DNA of 64,000 nucleotides from Polytrichum commune. Taxonomy: Eukaryota > Streptophyta > Polytrichopsida > Polytrichales > Polytrichaceae. The stretch covers positions 52,974,758-53,038,757 of the forward strand of contig OX485805.1 in the NCBI GenBank assembly GCA_950295325.1, read 5' to 3'. This document shows positions 53,001-64,000 of the stretch, in pieces; position 1 is the first letter of the stretch; every line of letters begins with the position of its first letter. The translations under genes and the position numbers were made by a program. Under the pieces are notes generated by a model. That model saw only the letters and a program-made list of their open reading frames with translations. It made no database searches and was not told where the DNA came from.

Positions 53001-56000
53001 CTTAAATTTTTAGATATCAAATATTGGTATTCTTGTTTCAATGAAGCAACGTTATGGTCGGTTTTAAAAAATGTGACAATGCATCTTATTTTTATCATAC
53101 ATCGGGAGGGCTCCCAATGTTTTGTTGTCCACATTATGTCTTATGTCTTGTGTCTTATGTATCTAGATTTATCTCTTAAACTCTCATGGATTATGTCTTA
53201 AAGGCCACAACAAGGGAAGTATATATTAGTGAATGATTTCATAGTTTTACTTGTTGAAATGTCATTGGGTATGATATTGAGAGATCTCCCGGTTGGCTCC
53301 GAAGGTGATATGAGTGGATTCTCCAATATTAACCTTTGGAGTCACACTCGGAAATCTCCCTATGATATCGTGAGATTTGCTCACGTATACTTCAACATGT
53401 CTTTTAATTGTGGATTGGGAGTTCTCCCCATTCTTTGATTCACTATAATGAAAAAAAATTGTACTAATATCTAGATGTATGTGATGGGGAGACCTCCCAC
53501 TCCACAATGGATCAAGAGATCTTCCCAAGTCATATGGGCTTTGTCTCCAAAGGTACTTACTTTCTATTTAAAATCCTACATAATTTAGTCCATTTAAATT
53601 CAAAATTCTACTTTTAGATTATTATTATTTTTTATTCATTCATGTTGAATAGACCGCCTTAAAGAATCTAAAGACAAGTGAATGCTAAAAATGGCAGCTA
53701 TGTAGAAGAAAAAAGAAGAAGAAGAACTTCGGTCTCCTAAAGGAGATCGACGTGAATTAAGTGTCTGTTCGATCCACTCCCAATCCGATACCCACAGGAC
53801 AAAGGTATGGAAGTAAGGATCTACTCCCCCCTTTCGAGAGTAGACACTGTGGCAGCTATGTAACATAAGTAGAAGTGTAAATGTGGAAGCAAAAACATAT
53901 ATACCTTAGTTTCTTCAAGAGTTTGTCAACTTGCAAGATGTGAAATGTCCAAATTGTTGTCAAGAAGTTGCACACGATGGTAATGAACTAGAAAGTCCTC
54001 CTTGTATATCACATTCCTTCTTGAGCTATATGCTCACACAATTTAATTTCATGTATAATAACTAGATGATAAGAGGAAGCACAAATTTCAATTGTTTGTA
54101 GATAGATCTTCTATGCATTTATGGCCTTAGACCCGTTTTGCACCCTCCAGATCTTATGAGCCTAACAATAGTCTATGACCTAACGATATAGTCTTTGAGA
54201 TTGAATGTGTCACAAGAAGCTACCCTAGAATCCCATGTATGACTTGTATGTCAAATATTTGTTGTGAAGATGTGTTTATCGAGAAGAATATCTATGGGCG
54301 ATGAAAGCAACTTTTGGCTTCTGGTGAGGCCACGTTGCCTGTGCTTTCTCGACCGTCGGATTTGACCAATGTAACCCTCCTCCCCTGATCTCCTCCGTTC
54401 CTGCCACCACTCATCCACTGCGTGTGCAGACAGACATACAAACACTCACTCTCTTCACCTTCCCGGTTACGATTTCTTTGCCGATTCTCTTCGCCAGAGG
54501 AGTCCAAAGGAGTTGACTCTTGAATGTCATTGGCACGAGTGCATTGTTCAACCTTCTCAAGTTAAGAGCCACTGTCCTCCAATTTTCACAAAGCCTGTCG
54601 CAATCCTAAGTTCAAGATGTAATTAATCATCGATTTGACATCCTGTGAAGAGCTCTTCAGCATGATTGCAGAATACCATGACCCTGATGACCTACATAGT
54701 CAGGGAGACCGTCCTCAGGAGATTTTCCTGGCTCCTCCAAATCTCTTGCTCTCAACATGATGTGATGATCTTCTCCGGAGATGGTTGGTTCAAGGGTGAA
54801 ATTGAGAAAGGGATGTGGAACTACTGCTCTGATATTATAACAGGGATGCTTGTAAATACTGCTGATGAGGAGTCCGTCATTTGCAGCAGGAAGGATGCAA
54901 AGCTCACATATCTCATGGATTATAAGCTATGATGTTTGTAGGGTTCCGGCTTTGAAGGGGACATCAGCCGATGATCGATGATGCATTTTTAAGGGGCAGG
55001 GGCCGAAATAGGCTACACCGAAATCAATTCGAACTGTCTGAAGGCTTCTTTGGGCGATGACATGAAATTTTGTTGATCAATATGAAGCAGGTTATGCAAA
55101 GGTAATTAGCAAATCCCTGCTTCCCAGCATGTGAAGAAGATAGAAGAAGATACCTAATTGCAGAGGTGTTTGTTTGTGCTTTGGACAAAAACCTGCGCTG
55201 TGATTTCTTCTTCTGAACAGATTTCTAGGTGGGACTCGAACAGATCATAACTATCTCCTTTGTAAATCTTCACACCAAATCCTCTCTATAGAGGTATCTG
55301 TTGAGTAATTTGCCTCTGGAGTACGTCAATTTTGGTTCTGTCAATGTGTGACTTCACTAGACTAGGTGCTGCTTTGGTGCTCGATGATGTGCAATTGCAA
55401 TCCATTTTTTCTCAATGGAGGTTCTATCATGTTTTCTTTTCGTTATTTCTTATTCTATGGGTTCTCACTTAACTTTCTTACCCATAGAACGTTGTATCCA
55501 AGTATCCTCGCACCTAAGTACATGATTTAGTGTTATATAATCAGCAGTCTGTAATGAAAAAGGTAGGCTAATTTTTTGAGTTGTTATGAAATCTACTATA
55601 TGAGGGAAATTGGAGATCAGAAAAAGAAAAACTCTGGCCTGCAATGGGGGGGCGGAGTGAATAAAATGTATGTTTGTAAAACTTACTATTCTACCACTAG
55701 AGTAGCTAGTTTTAACTGTGCGGATATGGTCTCAAAACACTACAAGCATATGAGTCTTGGGCAATTGTCTTGCGTTACGGAAAAATCTGCAAATCTACTA
55801 TAATTGTGGTAAATTTGCATATTTTGTTTACTTGCGCAAGACTAATAAGACTAGGATTCATAAGCTAGTGTTGAAATATAACTTCCACAACTATCTGTTG
55901 TATGTCAACTCCAAATGCAAACCAAATTTTGCAATACATTGTTGATTTGAAAGGCACCACTTGACAATGTAACGGTTTGTCCGTGTGCTGTCCTTGTTCA

Positions 56001-57500
56001 GGCCTTTCATTTGGAGGTAGTACGAATTGGAACATACCATCTACAGATCCCTTGCAAGCACCGATATTGTTGAGTCTGATTGAACGACCTCCACGATGGA
56101 GAACTCCTGGCGGGCATCGTTGGCACATGAGTCTCGTCAAAAATTTGTGAAAAGAATGTAAGTTTGAGTTGCAGGTCGTGGTTCGAGGCACACATAGTAT
56201 ATGCTGACAAAGTTTATACAGACAAACGCAATGCGTGGCCCTCCTGTGATAATTTAAAGTGTGTGATTACGAGAATAGGCATTGTTTTGGGATTGTGTGT
56301 TTCCCTCATGTTTTAGAAATATAACCAAAATTGGGCAAGGAAAATATGGTCTGGTCAAAGTATACGTTTGGAACTTATTGTACAGGTATGTTGGGTTCTA
56401 ATGATGTGCGCATAATCTCTTTCCGATGAAAATCTCTTTACTGTAGATAATCCAAGGAGGTGAGCAAATTGCTATGGGGGCTTCAGTTCCTGCACTGGAG
56501 TCTTTTGTAGAACACAAATCTTCCGGCTGTGTAGTTTCTGTTGGGAGGTGATTTGTATGTCCTCCACCTGTGAACCACAGTCACTCACATGCACCTTGCT
56601 CAGAAAATGTCACATAGCTCAACATATTGTCTGCTAAGTTCTAATTAATGTGGATAATCCCTTTCCGATGAAAGTCACGGTAAATTATGGCCAGGAGCAA
56701 TTTTAAGGAGGCAGCCGAGAAAGCCAAGAAGGAAACCTTTGTCGATCTTTAAGATTTTTTGTAGCTCAGGGTATCCCAGTTTAAATGCATGTAAATATTA
56801 TGCTTAGAAGCTGCAGAAGAATATTAGGTCAAATTGTTGCAACATTGTAACATTGCGAAACCACCAGTTTGTATGCAGAAGGAGGGTTAAAGTATTGGGA
56901 ACTCTCGATTTTGATTCAACCATGGGGAATCTAATTCTCAACAAGTGGAATTTTGACAGGTCGAGTACACCAGAGATTATGATATTTCAGGTGGATATTA
57001 ATTTCTTTCTCTACATATGGAACACATACATTGAACGCATATAGAAATGGAACACTTACATTGAACGCACATTCCATCTCAACCTCACAATTCTAGTTCT
57101 CCTTCACTGAAAATTCAATACAGTATATAAAACTGTCCTGCAAGAGCAATTCAATTTGACCTATTAGTATACAAGGGAGCATGTTATGACATCCTCATAT
57201 TCCAAAAGCACTTCATCTATAAAACTACTTTTGTGCACTGGCCAGCGAGATGTTTTAGCATAATCGGTTATGTTTCATCTGTGCGAATAATCAATTGCAA
57301 CGCGTATTGTTGCGCTGTACCTACACGTGTAATACAATCTATTAAGAGTCATACATAAGTGCTTGTCACTATGCATATCCTATAAGAATAATTAAACGAA
57401 ATTATAGTGTTGAACAAAAATAAAGCTCTACTCATGTCATAAATCCACAACCCTGATTTTCTCACACAAACAAGCCTTCAAACAACTTAATGTGTTGAAT
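50026..57500. other. Gene-poor AT-rich region
   Basis: I find no multi-exon gene, tRNA or rRNA here. Short open frames, such as 54666-54932 (SDIITGMLVNTADEESVICS) and 55865-56191 (minus), have no recognisable family. A small direct repeat (GAACACATACATTGAACGCA and GAACACTTACATTGAACGCA) lies near 57017-57070. Some stretches may be decayed transposons. Confidence 0.4.
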
Positions 57501-57533
57501 TGAATAGCTTGGTTGAAGTAAGGCATAACTAAT

Positions 57534-60500
57534 ATGATGAGGTTCAAAAAAGAGGTACACGAACGAATTCGAATAAGACGTATGCAACAGTTTCAACCAT
57601 GGGATCGATCGTGGTCTCACAGAAGTGATATGCATCATTCTTGGTCAAAACATACAATTTTTTTTTTCAAACATTTATATTGTTGTGGAATATGTGGCGC
57701 GATAAAGATGGGAAATCATAAATAATAATATTGATTAGTACATAATTCATACAATGATGCTGCAATGCCCATCCAAGGCTCTACCCCATATGGAGCAACA
57801 AACGCATATCTTGCAGACTTCACAACCAACGCCTTAGGTGACAAAATGATTATTTGTATTCAATGTCATTCAAAGAACAAACCTCCGAATGCCCCTTATG
57901 TGGTGTACAACTTACCAACATATATGAGATCCATAATCACAACCAATCCTTTATATGTCCAAATGCTATCTTTCCTCGACATTGGAATACATATATAATC
58001 GAAATATTGGGGTTTTTGTGTTGGCAAAATTGTGGACACTAGTCTTTTGAGCAACCCTTTGTTTGGTTGCGGTACAAAGTTAGATTCGTCACAATCAATT
58101 GAACATTTGGCATCTTCTCTAAGTCCATTATTAGCACAAAACCTAACTACCATCCCATTCTTTTAAGCATATGTTACAATTTTTGAGCAGCCTCACAAGA
58201 GCATAAGTATGTGCGTTCTTACACCAGATGTAATTCAACAAATAATCGGAAATGCTACATTACACTCGATGTCATTTTCACATATGAACGTTCCGCACGA
58301 AGTCTATGATTTGGCACTATTGTTCGACATGCGTATACAAGAGGAACCCAAGAAATATGTGGATTTTTATTCCATAGGAAATATGCATCTTCGAAATGGT
58401 ACTGGCTCTGATAAAAGAGGAGAATCCATTGCATTTAGAAACAATACATTGAACGCAAATATAGGAGGTATGACTCTTGAAAGTGCATTATTTCCATTTC
58501 TATTTCCGCATGGAAATGGAGCCTACGATGGTCGAACAATATTATAATAATATTCAAAATACCGCATAAGTACATTGTTCTCGCCTTTCACTCTATACAA
58601 ACCATATTTATTATACATGTATGAGATATGCCAATCTGTACAATTATTGAAAGAAATTTCGCAAATATGTTTGGACTAAGAAATTAAACAAACAAAAAAG
58701 CACACCCGAACATGAATGATGCCAAGGTACTACAACATGTAACAAAGTGCAATCTTCCTTCATCAATAAAAGGGTGCCCATGATGGCACAAATCCCAACT
58801 ACAAAACTTGCTTGCAATGGTAGAAAACTTTGGCATGCTTGATTTTTTTCTTACTTTAACATCTGATGAAGCAAGTTTTTTACGATGGGAGGAAATTACA
58901 CATATAGAACACATAATATAAAAAAATGATGCCTTATGTACATGGAAGGACTGCCCTATAGAATGTACATCCCTATTTCATGCTCGACTTCAAAAAAAAT
59001 TGCATTCTTACATTCTATCAGGACCCCGTATACGTGGTTGTATTAAAGAATATGTGCTTCGATATGAAATACAATTTCGCGGATCGTTGCATGCACACAT
59101 TATTTTGTGGATAGAAAATTCAGATGTTAAACACATTGCAAATGAGATTATTGCTACCGTCCCCGATGTGTTTGATACAACACTGAAAAAAAATTCTTGA
59201 ACCTACAGATCCACATTAGAATAGGTTGTTCAAAGAAGTCATGCGAAAACAATTGTATTCATGTTGTTTACGATGCCATCACAAAAAAATGTAGGTATTT
59301 GTAAGTATGGAGATCCATTCTCTATTCATTCAGAAGCAAAAACAACATATAATACAGAATCAAAAAGATGAGATTACTATAGACCCCGAATTGGGAACCG
59401 AAATGTCGTTTCATACCATGCATCCCTTTTATTTTTTTGGAGTGTCATATATAAATATACAAAGGATCAATATTGCATACTAGTCATATTACTTATTCAA
59501 ATATGCAATGAAATGTGAGTGACACGGTCTCACACAATTAGATAAAACCAACGCTGAATGATTGGGCATTCAATGAGCGTCAAATACTCAGTTACAATTG
59601 ATATCTTCATTTATTATAGCCAAGCCAATTTCGCCTGCGGAAGCTGCGTTGGCTTGCCTTCTCGTATCGATAGTACAGAAAAGCAAAGCAGTTAGATACA
59701 TTGATTCAAAACCGCCTTTGCTATGAACAAAAATTGTTACAAAATCAAGAGTACTAGGATTCCATTTTATTGATGCATACTGCAATAGACCACTTCATTT
59801 TGAAAATATGACTTTTGTTTCGTATTTCGAAATATTTGAAAATGAGAGAATACAAAGGCCTAATGGCAAATGCTGCGAAATTGACATGTTTGGGTTTTAT
59901 TTGTATGAGACATCGAAATTCACTTGATTCACTGATTTTCATCCTACGCATAATACAGAGGGATTTTTTTCAATATTTTTTTACGCAATGTTTGCTTTAG
60001 AGATGAAAAAAAGCTCATATCATACCAAAACACGAACAATAACTACAATTTCGAGTATTACAATCAGGGCCTACTTCCTAATGTGCAAGCACTGCAAGAA
60101 AATCTATCCGAATATGCTCAAAAGAATCTTATTGAGACAGAAAAATAAGCTCAACTTCTTGACCAATTGCTACAAAACTATTTATTTCTCGATCCATTGT
60201 TCATTCAAGATCGTGAAAATTCATCAATGGTAATATCCATGCATGTATTGTGCCAAGGAAAACCACACAAACATCATGTTTTTGATATTCACATTTCTGA
60301 CATGACTCTTACAAATGACCAACAATATGTACTTGATAACATCCTTTAAAATCTTGTTGGATTGCACGTTCTAACTGGTACACCCAGAAGCGGCAAAACA
60401 TTATTTGTAAAATATTTGGCTCAACACTTTCAACTATTACAAAATAATGTATTGATGTGCGCTACAACGGGAGCTGTAGCTTTGCAACTATCTCCTACTG

Positions 60501-61660
60501 CATCAACCGCTCATACACTATTTCGTATTCCATCTCGGGGCTACTTGTCTCCGTTGCAAGAACCATCAATTGTATTTGAGAGATTGCAAATGGCAGATGT
60601 CATTATCATAAATAAAATGTCTATGATGATAAACTACATGCTATCTACCGTAGAACACCGACTCAAACAAGCCGCCAAAAGTAGATTATTGAATGCACTT
60701 TGCAACAAACTTGTTCTTATAGTAGGAGACCTAGCACAACTACTGCCATATGTATACATTCACCCAAATCCCCCGGTATTTTGTGTAGAGGTTGCCACAT
60801 CACATCTCCTCCATGTTGGGCTACTGCAAAACATCACACACTACGAATGTCGGTACGACATGCGACAGACCCCACATACTTACAGTTTCTCAACATTATA
60901 AAAAACAGGTGCCTACGGAACTTGAGATAGAAGCAGCCTTAGCAGAATGCTTTATAATTGAGGAACATTTGCAAGATCACATTCATAAAGACACGACCAT
61001 ATTGTGCTCTCATCGCGAGAATGTGATAAGTACAATGAAATTGTTTTCAAGAAAAAATTTAATATTTTACAAACGATATCTATGAAATTGGACACAAATG
61101 TTCTTCCGGATGATAATATGCAATACTAGCTAGATTATGCTCACTTTATCCAATTACATATTGTAGCTATAGGTGCACTTGTAGTATTCACCGAAAATGT
61201 GAGCATTTCAAAGGGAGCTGTAAATGGAGCCACCGCAATTGTGACAAGTATAAATCTTGACACAAACCAAAACGTAACAAGCATTATTGTTCAAATCACC
61301 AACACTGGAAAGCAAATGATCGTCAAACGAAGCACCTTCGAACATGTGTGCACATTTAGGAAAAAATTCTACAAAAGTGGATTTTCCATTGTACTTGCAT
61401 ATGCAATGACAGGACACAAGTCGCAAGGTGCTACCATCTCCACAAATGTGGTTGTAGACATTCGCAATGCATTTGCACTGGGGCTAATATATGTCATGTT
61501 ATCAAGAGTAACAAATCGAACCAATTTGAAAATAAAAGGGCGATTATTATCATCTGACTTTATTCCATGTAAGCTCTCAGAGTCCTCATCTTCAAATCCA
61601 CTTCCAGGTACATCACCCTTTGCATATTATATAATTCTTGTGTACCACTCTATGCTTTGA
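57534..61660 (+). pseudogene. Decayed Helitron Rep/helicase (Pif1-type) gene
   Basis: Scattered collinear plus-strand frames match Helitron transposase parts. At 58209-58547 there is the Helitron N-domain (GMTLESALFPFLFPHGNGAY). At 59000-59200 there is the Rep HUH motif, YEIQFRGSLHAHIILWIE (HAH at 59090-59098). At 60362-60901 and 61199-61660 lies a Pif1/SF1 helicase: Walker A GTPRSGKT (60377-60400), degenerate Walker B VIIINKMSM, VGDLAQLLP, AYAMTGHKSQG and VMLSRVTNRTNL. Stops and frameshifts interrupt it (for example TAA at 60347-60349 and a shift near 60870). Helitrons replicate by rolling circle and often capture host exons. The terminal TC and CTRR-hairpin ends were not located. Confidence 0.78.
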
Positions 61661-62321
61661 GTTTGCACCTTGTGTTTTATTATTATCAGTCATCGTTTTG
61701 TCACTATATGTTGTCATATTTGTTGTAAAATGTGAATGCAATCATCTATGTTATTCCTATGGCAAGATCCATATAACACTTCTTCATGAACAAGTTCTAT
61801 TCTATCCATAATCATGTGATTGGAGTAGAGCCAATGTTTGAATATACAATGAGAGGTAATAACACGTTTTAGTTCTATTTGTAAAGGTTTAAGGCCACAA
61901 ATATCCAATGTAAAAAATGATTCCATTTGGACACCTAAATCACCCAAATTTTGGTACAAAAGTAATCTAAAAACTCATTGTGCAACTGTAAATTTTGTAG
62001 AATGATGTGTTCTAATATTGCCAATAATAGAGAGTTGCAAATCTTTGAATCAAAGGCTTTGAAGAACCTCAACCCGGCCGCACTTATTTGTGTAGCCCTT
62101 CTCTGTTGCCTAGTTCAAAGTCGATGACTCCATCAAGCCCTTTACCGTTTTCAATCTAGAAAAAATGCTATTTACTTCTGGTCCAGAAATGTACATCCTT
62201 CATAGATCATAACACCTTTCCTTCGCCGCTGGGGAAGAAACTCTTGAGACCATAGTAAGGTTAGGGTTTAAGGAGAGACTCTTTTGGACGGCTCCGAAGT
62301 CTGGTATAAGAGATTGCAAAG
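61661..62321. other. Gene-free interval after Helitron helicase
   Basis: AT-rich with no recognised coding sequence. It may hold the Helitron 3' end, but I could not identify the hairpin plus CTRR with confidence. Confidence 0.35.
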
Positions 62322-62492
62322 ATGGGTTACGCTAGAGATTTTATTGTTGGTGAAGTTGGACCAGAGGAGGACAGTGGTGTAACCCAAGCATTGCTCTCCA
62401 ACTACTCTCGAACTCCGCTTGGGATGACTCCATTGCCAACTTCTCAACGAACTCCTGGTCGCAAAGGAGATGCAATCATGATGGAGGCAGAG
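62322..62492 (+). pseudogene. CDC5: Isolated CDC5 (MYB-type splicing factor) exon
   Basis: The exon opens after GCAAAG and ends at GAG|GTGAGT. It encodes RDFIVGEVGPEEDSGVTQAL, LSNYSRTPLGMTPLPTSQRT and PGRKGDAIMMEAE. This closely matches, from memory, the segment of plant CDC5/CDC5L that follows its nuclear localisation region (ALLANYSQTP...GMTP...QRTP...GKGDAIMMEAE). CDC5 is a core subunit of the NineTeen complex of the spliceosome. Neither the N-terminal MYB repeats nor the next exon was found nearby, and the exon lies 660 bp after a Helitron helicase in the same orientation. Capture by the Helitron is therefore likely, although a dispersed host gene cannot be excluded. Confidence 0.72.
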
Positions 62493-63032
62493 GTGAGTAC
62501 TCTTTCACATTCAAGGACAGTAATAAGAATCGCAAGGTGGTTTCTTTTGTCATCACCATACTGCAAGAATAATAATACAACAATACTCAGAAGAGTCCCT
62601 TATGTCAATATTAGGAACGAGTTCGACCAAGTTTAACACAATGTGTATTTGGTATAAGGGTACATTTTAAGGTACTGAAATGCGCTCACATGTTGCTTGT
62701 GCTTAGAATCTTGCACGCCTTCGTGCAACCCACTAAGGTAGAACATATATGCTTGTACTAATCACGATTTCATATCCTAAGAGAAGTGTGCTGGTCGGAG
62801 AAAGTAACCCTGTCTATCTTAGTGCCCAACATTACTGTGGTCCAACCATTGGTTTCTCCTGGATGGATTCGATCGCCTCATTTCTCTTATTCGGAAATAC
62901 ACACCAGGTAGTGAAACTTTTAGTTGCCTCATGCTTATGTCAATCATTGTCCATGGTTTCTTTCCCTGCTTTTTGCACCAACTCGCCGTCGAAACGTCTC
63001 TTTGAATCCCTCTTCTTTCAGCGACCGTCAAA

Positions 63033-63712
63033 ATGAGGTAAGTCTCCGAGCTTGCTTTTGATTCTTTTACCTGTCTTTGGACCCTTATTTGTGTTAACCA
63101 ATAACAAGATGGTTCAATTCTTGGTTCGGTGGCCCAGTTCCAGTTTCATTATCTAGCCACTTTTCTATGTTGAGTTTTCACTCCTCCCGCAGCTGTGTCG
63201 GGAGTGCTCTTTTGGCTATAGTTGGGTTTTTTTTCCTCCTTCTGTGTTAGGATTTTGTACAGTGTGTTTCTTCGAGGGTTTTAAGGTTTAGTGTAATATG
63301 CACGTTATCATCGAGTTTGCGTTTATTCTAAGTAGGATGTCCAAGTAGTAGTCTAATACTTGGATGGCTCTAGTAATTTTTTTGAACTCAGATAAGTGGA
63401 ATGGGTTCTTGATGTAGCAGTGCCAGGCCTATGGGAAAGGATACGGTAAATTCTCTGTCTTGCATGTAATTGTTTCTTCTGTCATTATTTCTTACAAAGA
63501 TGATTCCCACTTGCTATAAAATCATAGGCGAAAACGAATGTTTAGAACTCAGCATTGTTGTGACTTTTGTGGCATTGTTGGTTGTCTACCGGAGTGGGAA
63601 CAAGTTTTTAGAAACTCATCATTTGTCTTGCTTCTACAGGAGGAAACAGAGGAGGAGGAGTTCGCCACTGGACCGTTGTCTGTGTTGACTATGTCTGACG
63701 AACAATACTCAA
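63033..63712 (+). CDS. SmD2: Small nuclear ribonucleoprotein Sm D2, first three exons (partial)
   Basis: Exon 1 ends ATG AG|GTAAGT (ATG at 63033). A 25-bp microexon (63421-63445, GTAGCAG acceptor, GTAAAT donor) adds T GCC AGG CCT ATG GGA AAG GAT ACG. Exon 3 (63640-63712, CTACAG acceptor, GTAAG donor) continues in phase. The product starts MSARPMGKDTEETEEEEFAT and continues GPLSVLTMS, matching the N-terminus of Sm D2, a ring subunit of U1/U2/U4/U5 snRNPs. After TMS the sequence reads DEQYSS where family members continue VKNNTQ, so the exon 3 end differs from the usual gene. The rest lies beyond the window. A CT-rich leader (62990-63020) suits a plant 5' UTR. It could be the host gene or a captured 5' piece. 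Confidence 0.68.
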
Positions 63713-64000
63713 GTAAGTTTAAATTTACTCTGTACACTTTAAGACCGGTTAGCATGTCACATTTCATGAGTTATCTACAGTGCTAGAAGCATTCTGTAGG
63801 TTGGAAGGCAGAACCATGATAATATAGTGGTGTTGGACGCATGAGTGATCTTTTCAGAATGTACTTGATTTTTTTTTGAAGTTGATGTGGAGAATTAAGG
63901 GTTCTATGGGCATGTGAATTTTATTTATTTTTGATCGCTCTATGTAGGGATTTTCATCAAACTAAGCACTTCCAGTTGACATAGATAATGAAAATGTGGA
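63713..64000. other. Intron 3 of SmD2 (partial)
   Basis: AT-rich sequence after the GTAAGTTTA donor. No further exon is visible before the window ends. Confidence 0.5.

Noticed and set aside
54666-54932. Possible gene exon SDIITGMLVNTADEESVICS
   Set aside because: No recognised family and no consistent neighbouring exons.

Overview
This window is from a nuclear plant-lineage (streptophyte) genome. It is AT-rich and has GT-AG introns, a CACTA transposon with plant-type TNP2, DUF4218, DUF4216 and DUF8039 domains, TTTAGGG words, and fragments of CDC5 and SmD2. An IFT20 fragment implies an ancestor with flagellated sperm: a charophyte alga, bryophyte, lycophyte, fern, cycad or ginkgo. My best guess is a Chara-like charophyte, with low confidence. 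There are no rRNA genes, convincing tRNAs or bacterial-type operons. Most of the window is a stack of nested mobile elements, and host genes appear only as fragments, apart from the possible SmD2 gene at the right edge.

Stratigraphy, oldest to youngest. (1) A mobile element holds a MULE-like DDE transposase gene on the minus strand (2050 running off the left edge) and a divergent plus-strand gene ('gene C', candidate exon 2465-2749, then 43821-47652). Gene C encodes a ParB-like domain followed by a DNA-methyltransferase-like fold. A head-to-head array of GTGCGTTAACGCAC palindromes (3105-3835 and 42795-43012) lies between its exons. (2) A 38.5-kb CACTA transposon (4218-42762; matching 24-bp TIRs, TTG target duplication) landed inside that palindrome-bearing intron. 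It carries a TNPA/DUF8039-type gene on the left arm (minus), a zinc-finger/SET gene plus a TNP2 transposase on the right arm (plus), and a captured IFT20 fragment in the middle. (3) A TCCGGA-rich block (13.7-35.2 kb) with a 690-residue ORF lies inside the CACTA cargo. (4) A 17.2-kb element (14263-31482; identical 28-bp TIRs, TTTG target duplication) is inserted in that block. It carries its own transposase-like gene (plus, DUF7869-type) and a divergent ParB/methyltransferase/FCP1-phosphatase gene ('gene A', minus). Palindromic 20-mers of the form TTTGGGTCG-NT-CGACCCAAA lie in their introns and leaders.

The most striking result is that two different elements share one layout: a transposase gene, a divergent ParB-like/methyltransferase gene, and an element-specific array of 20-bp palindromes. 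I propose this as a candidate undescribed 'ParB-MTase plus palindromic site' module of plant mobile elements. Function is inferred, and both copies here are damaged.

To the right (47.7-57.5 kb) is gene-poor sequence with small inverted-repeat elements. It is followed by a decayed Helitron Rep-helicase (57.5-61.7 kb), an isolated CDC5 exon (62.3 kb), and the first exons of a spliceosomal SmD2 gene (63.0-63.7 kb), including a 25-bp microexon.
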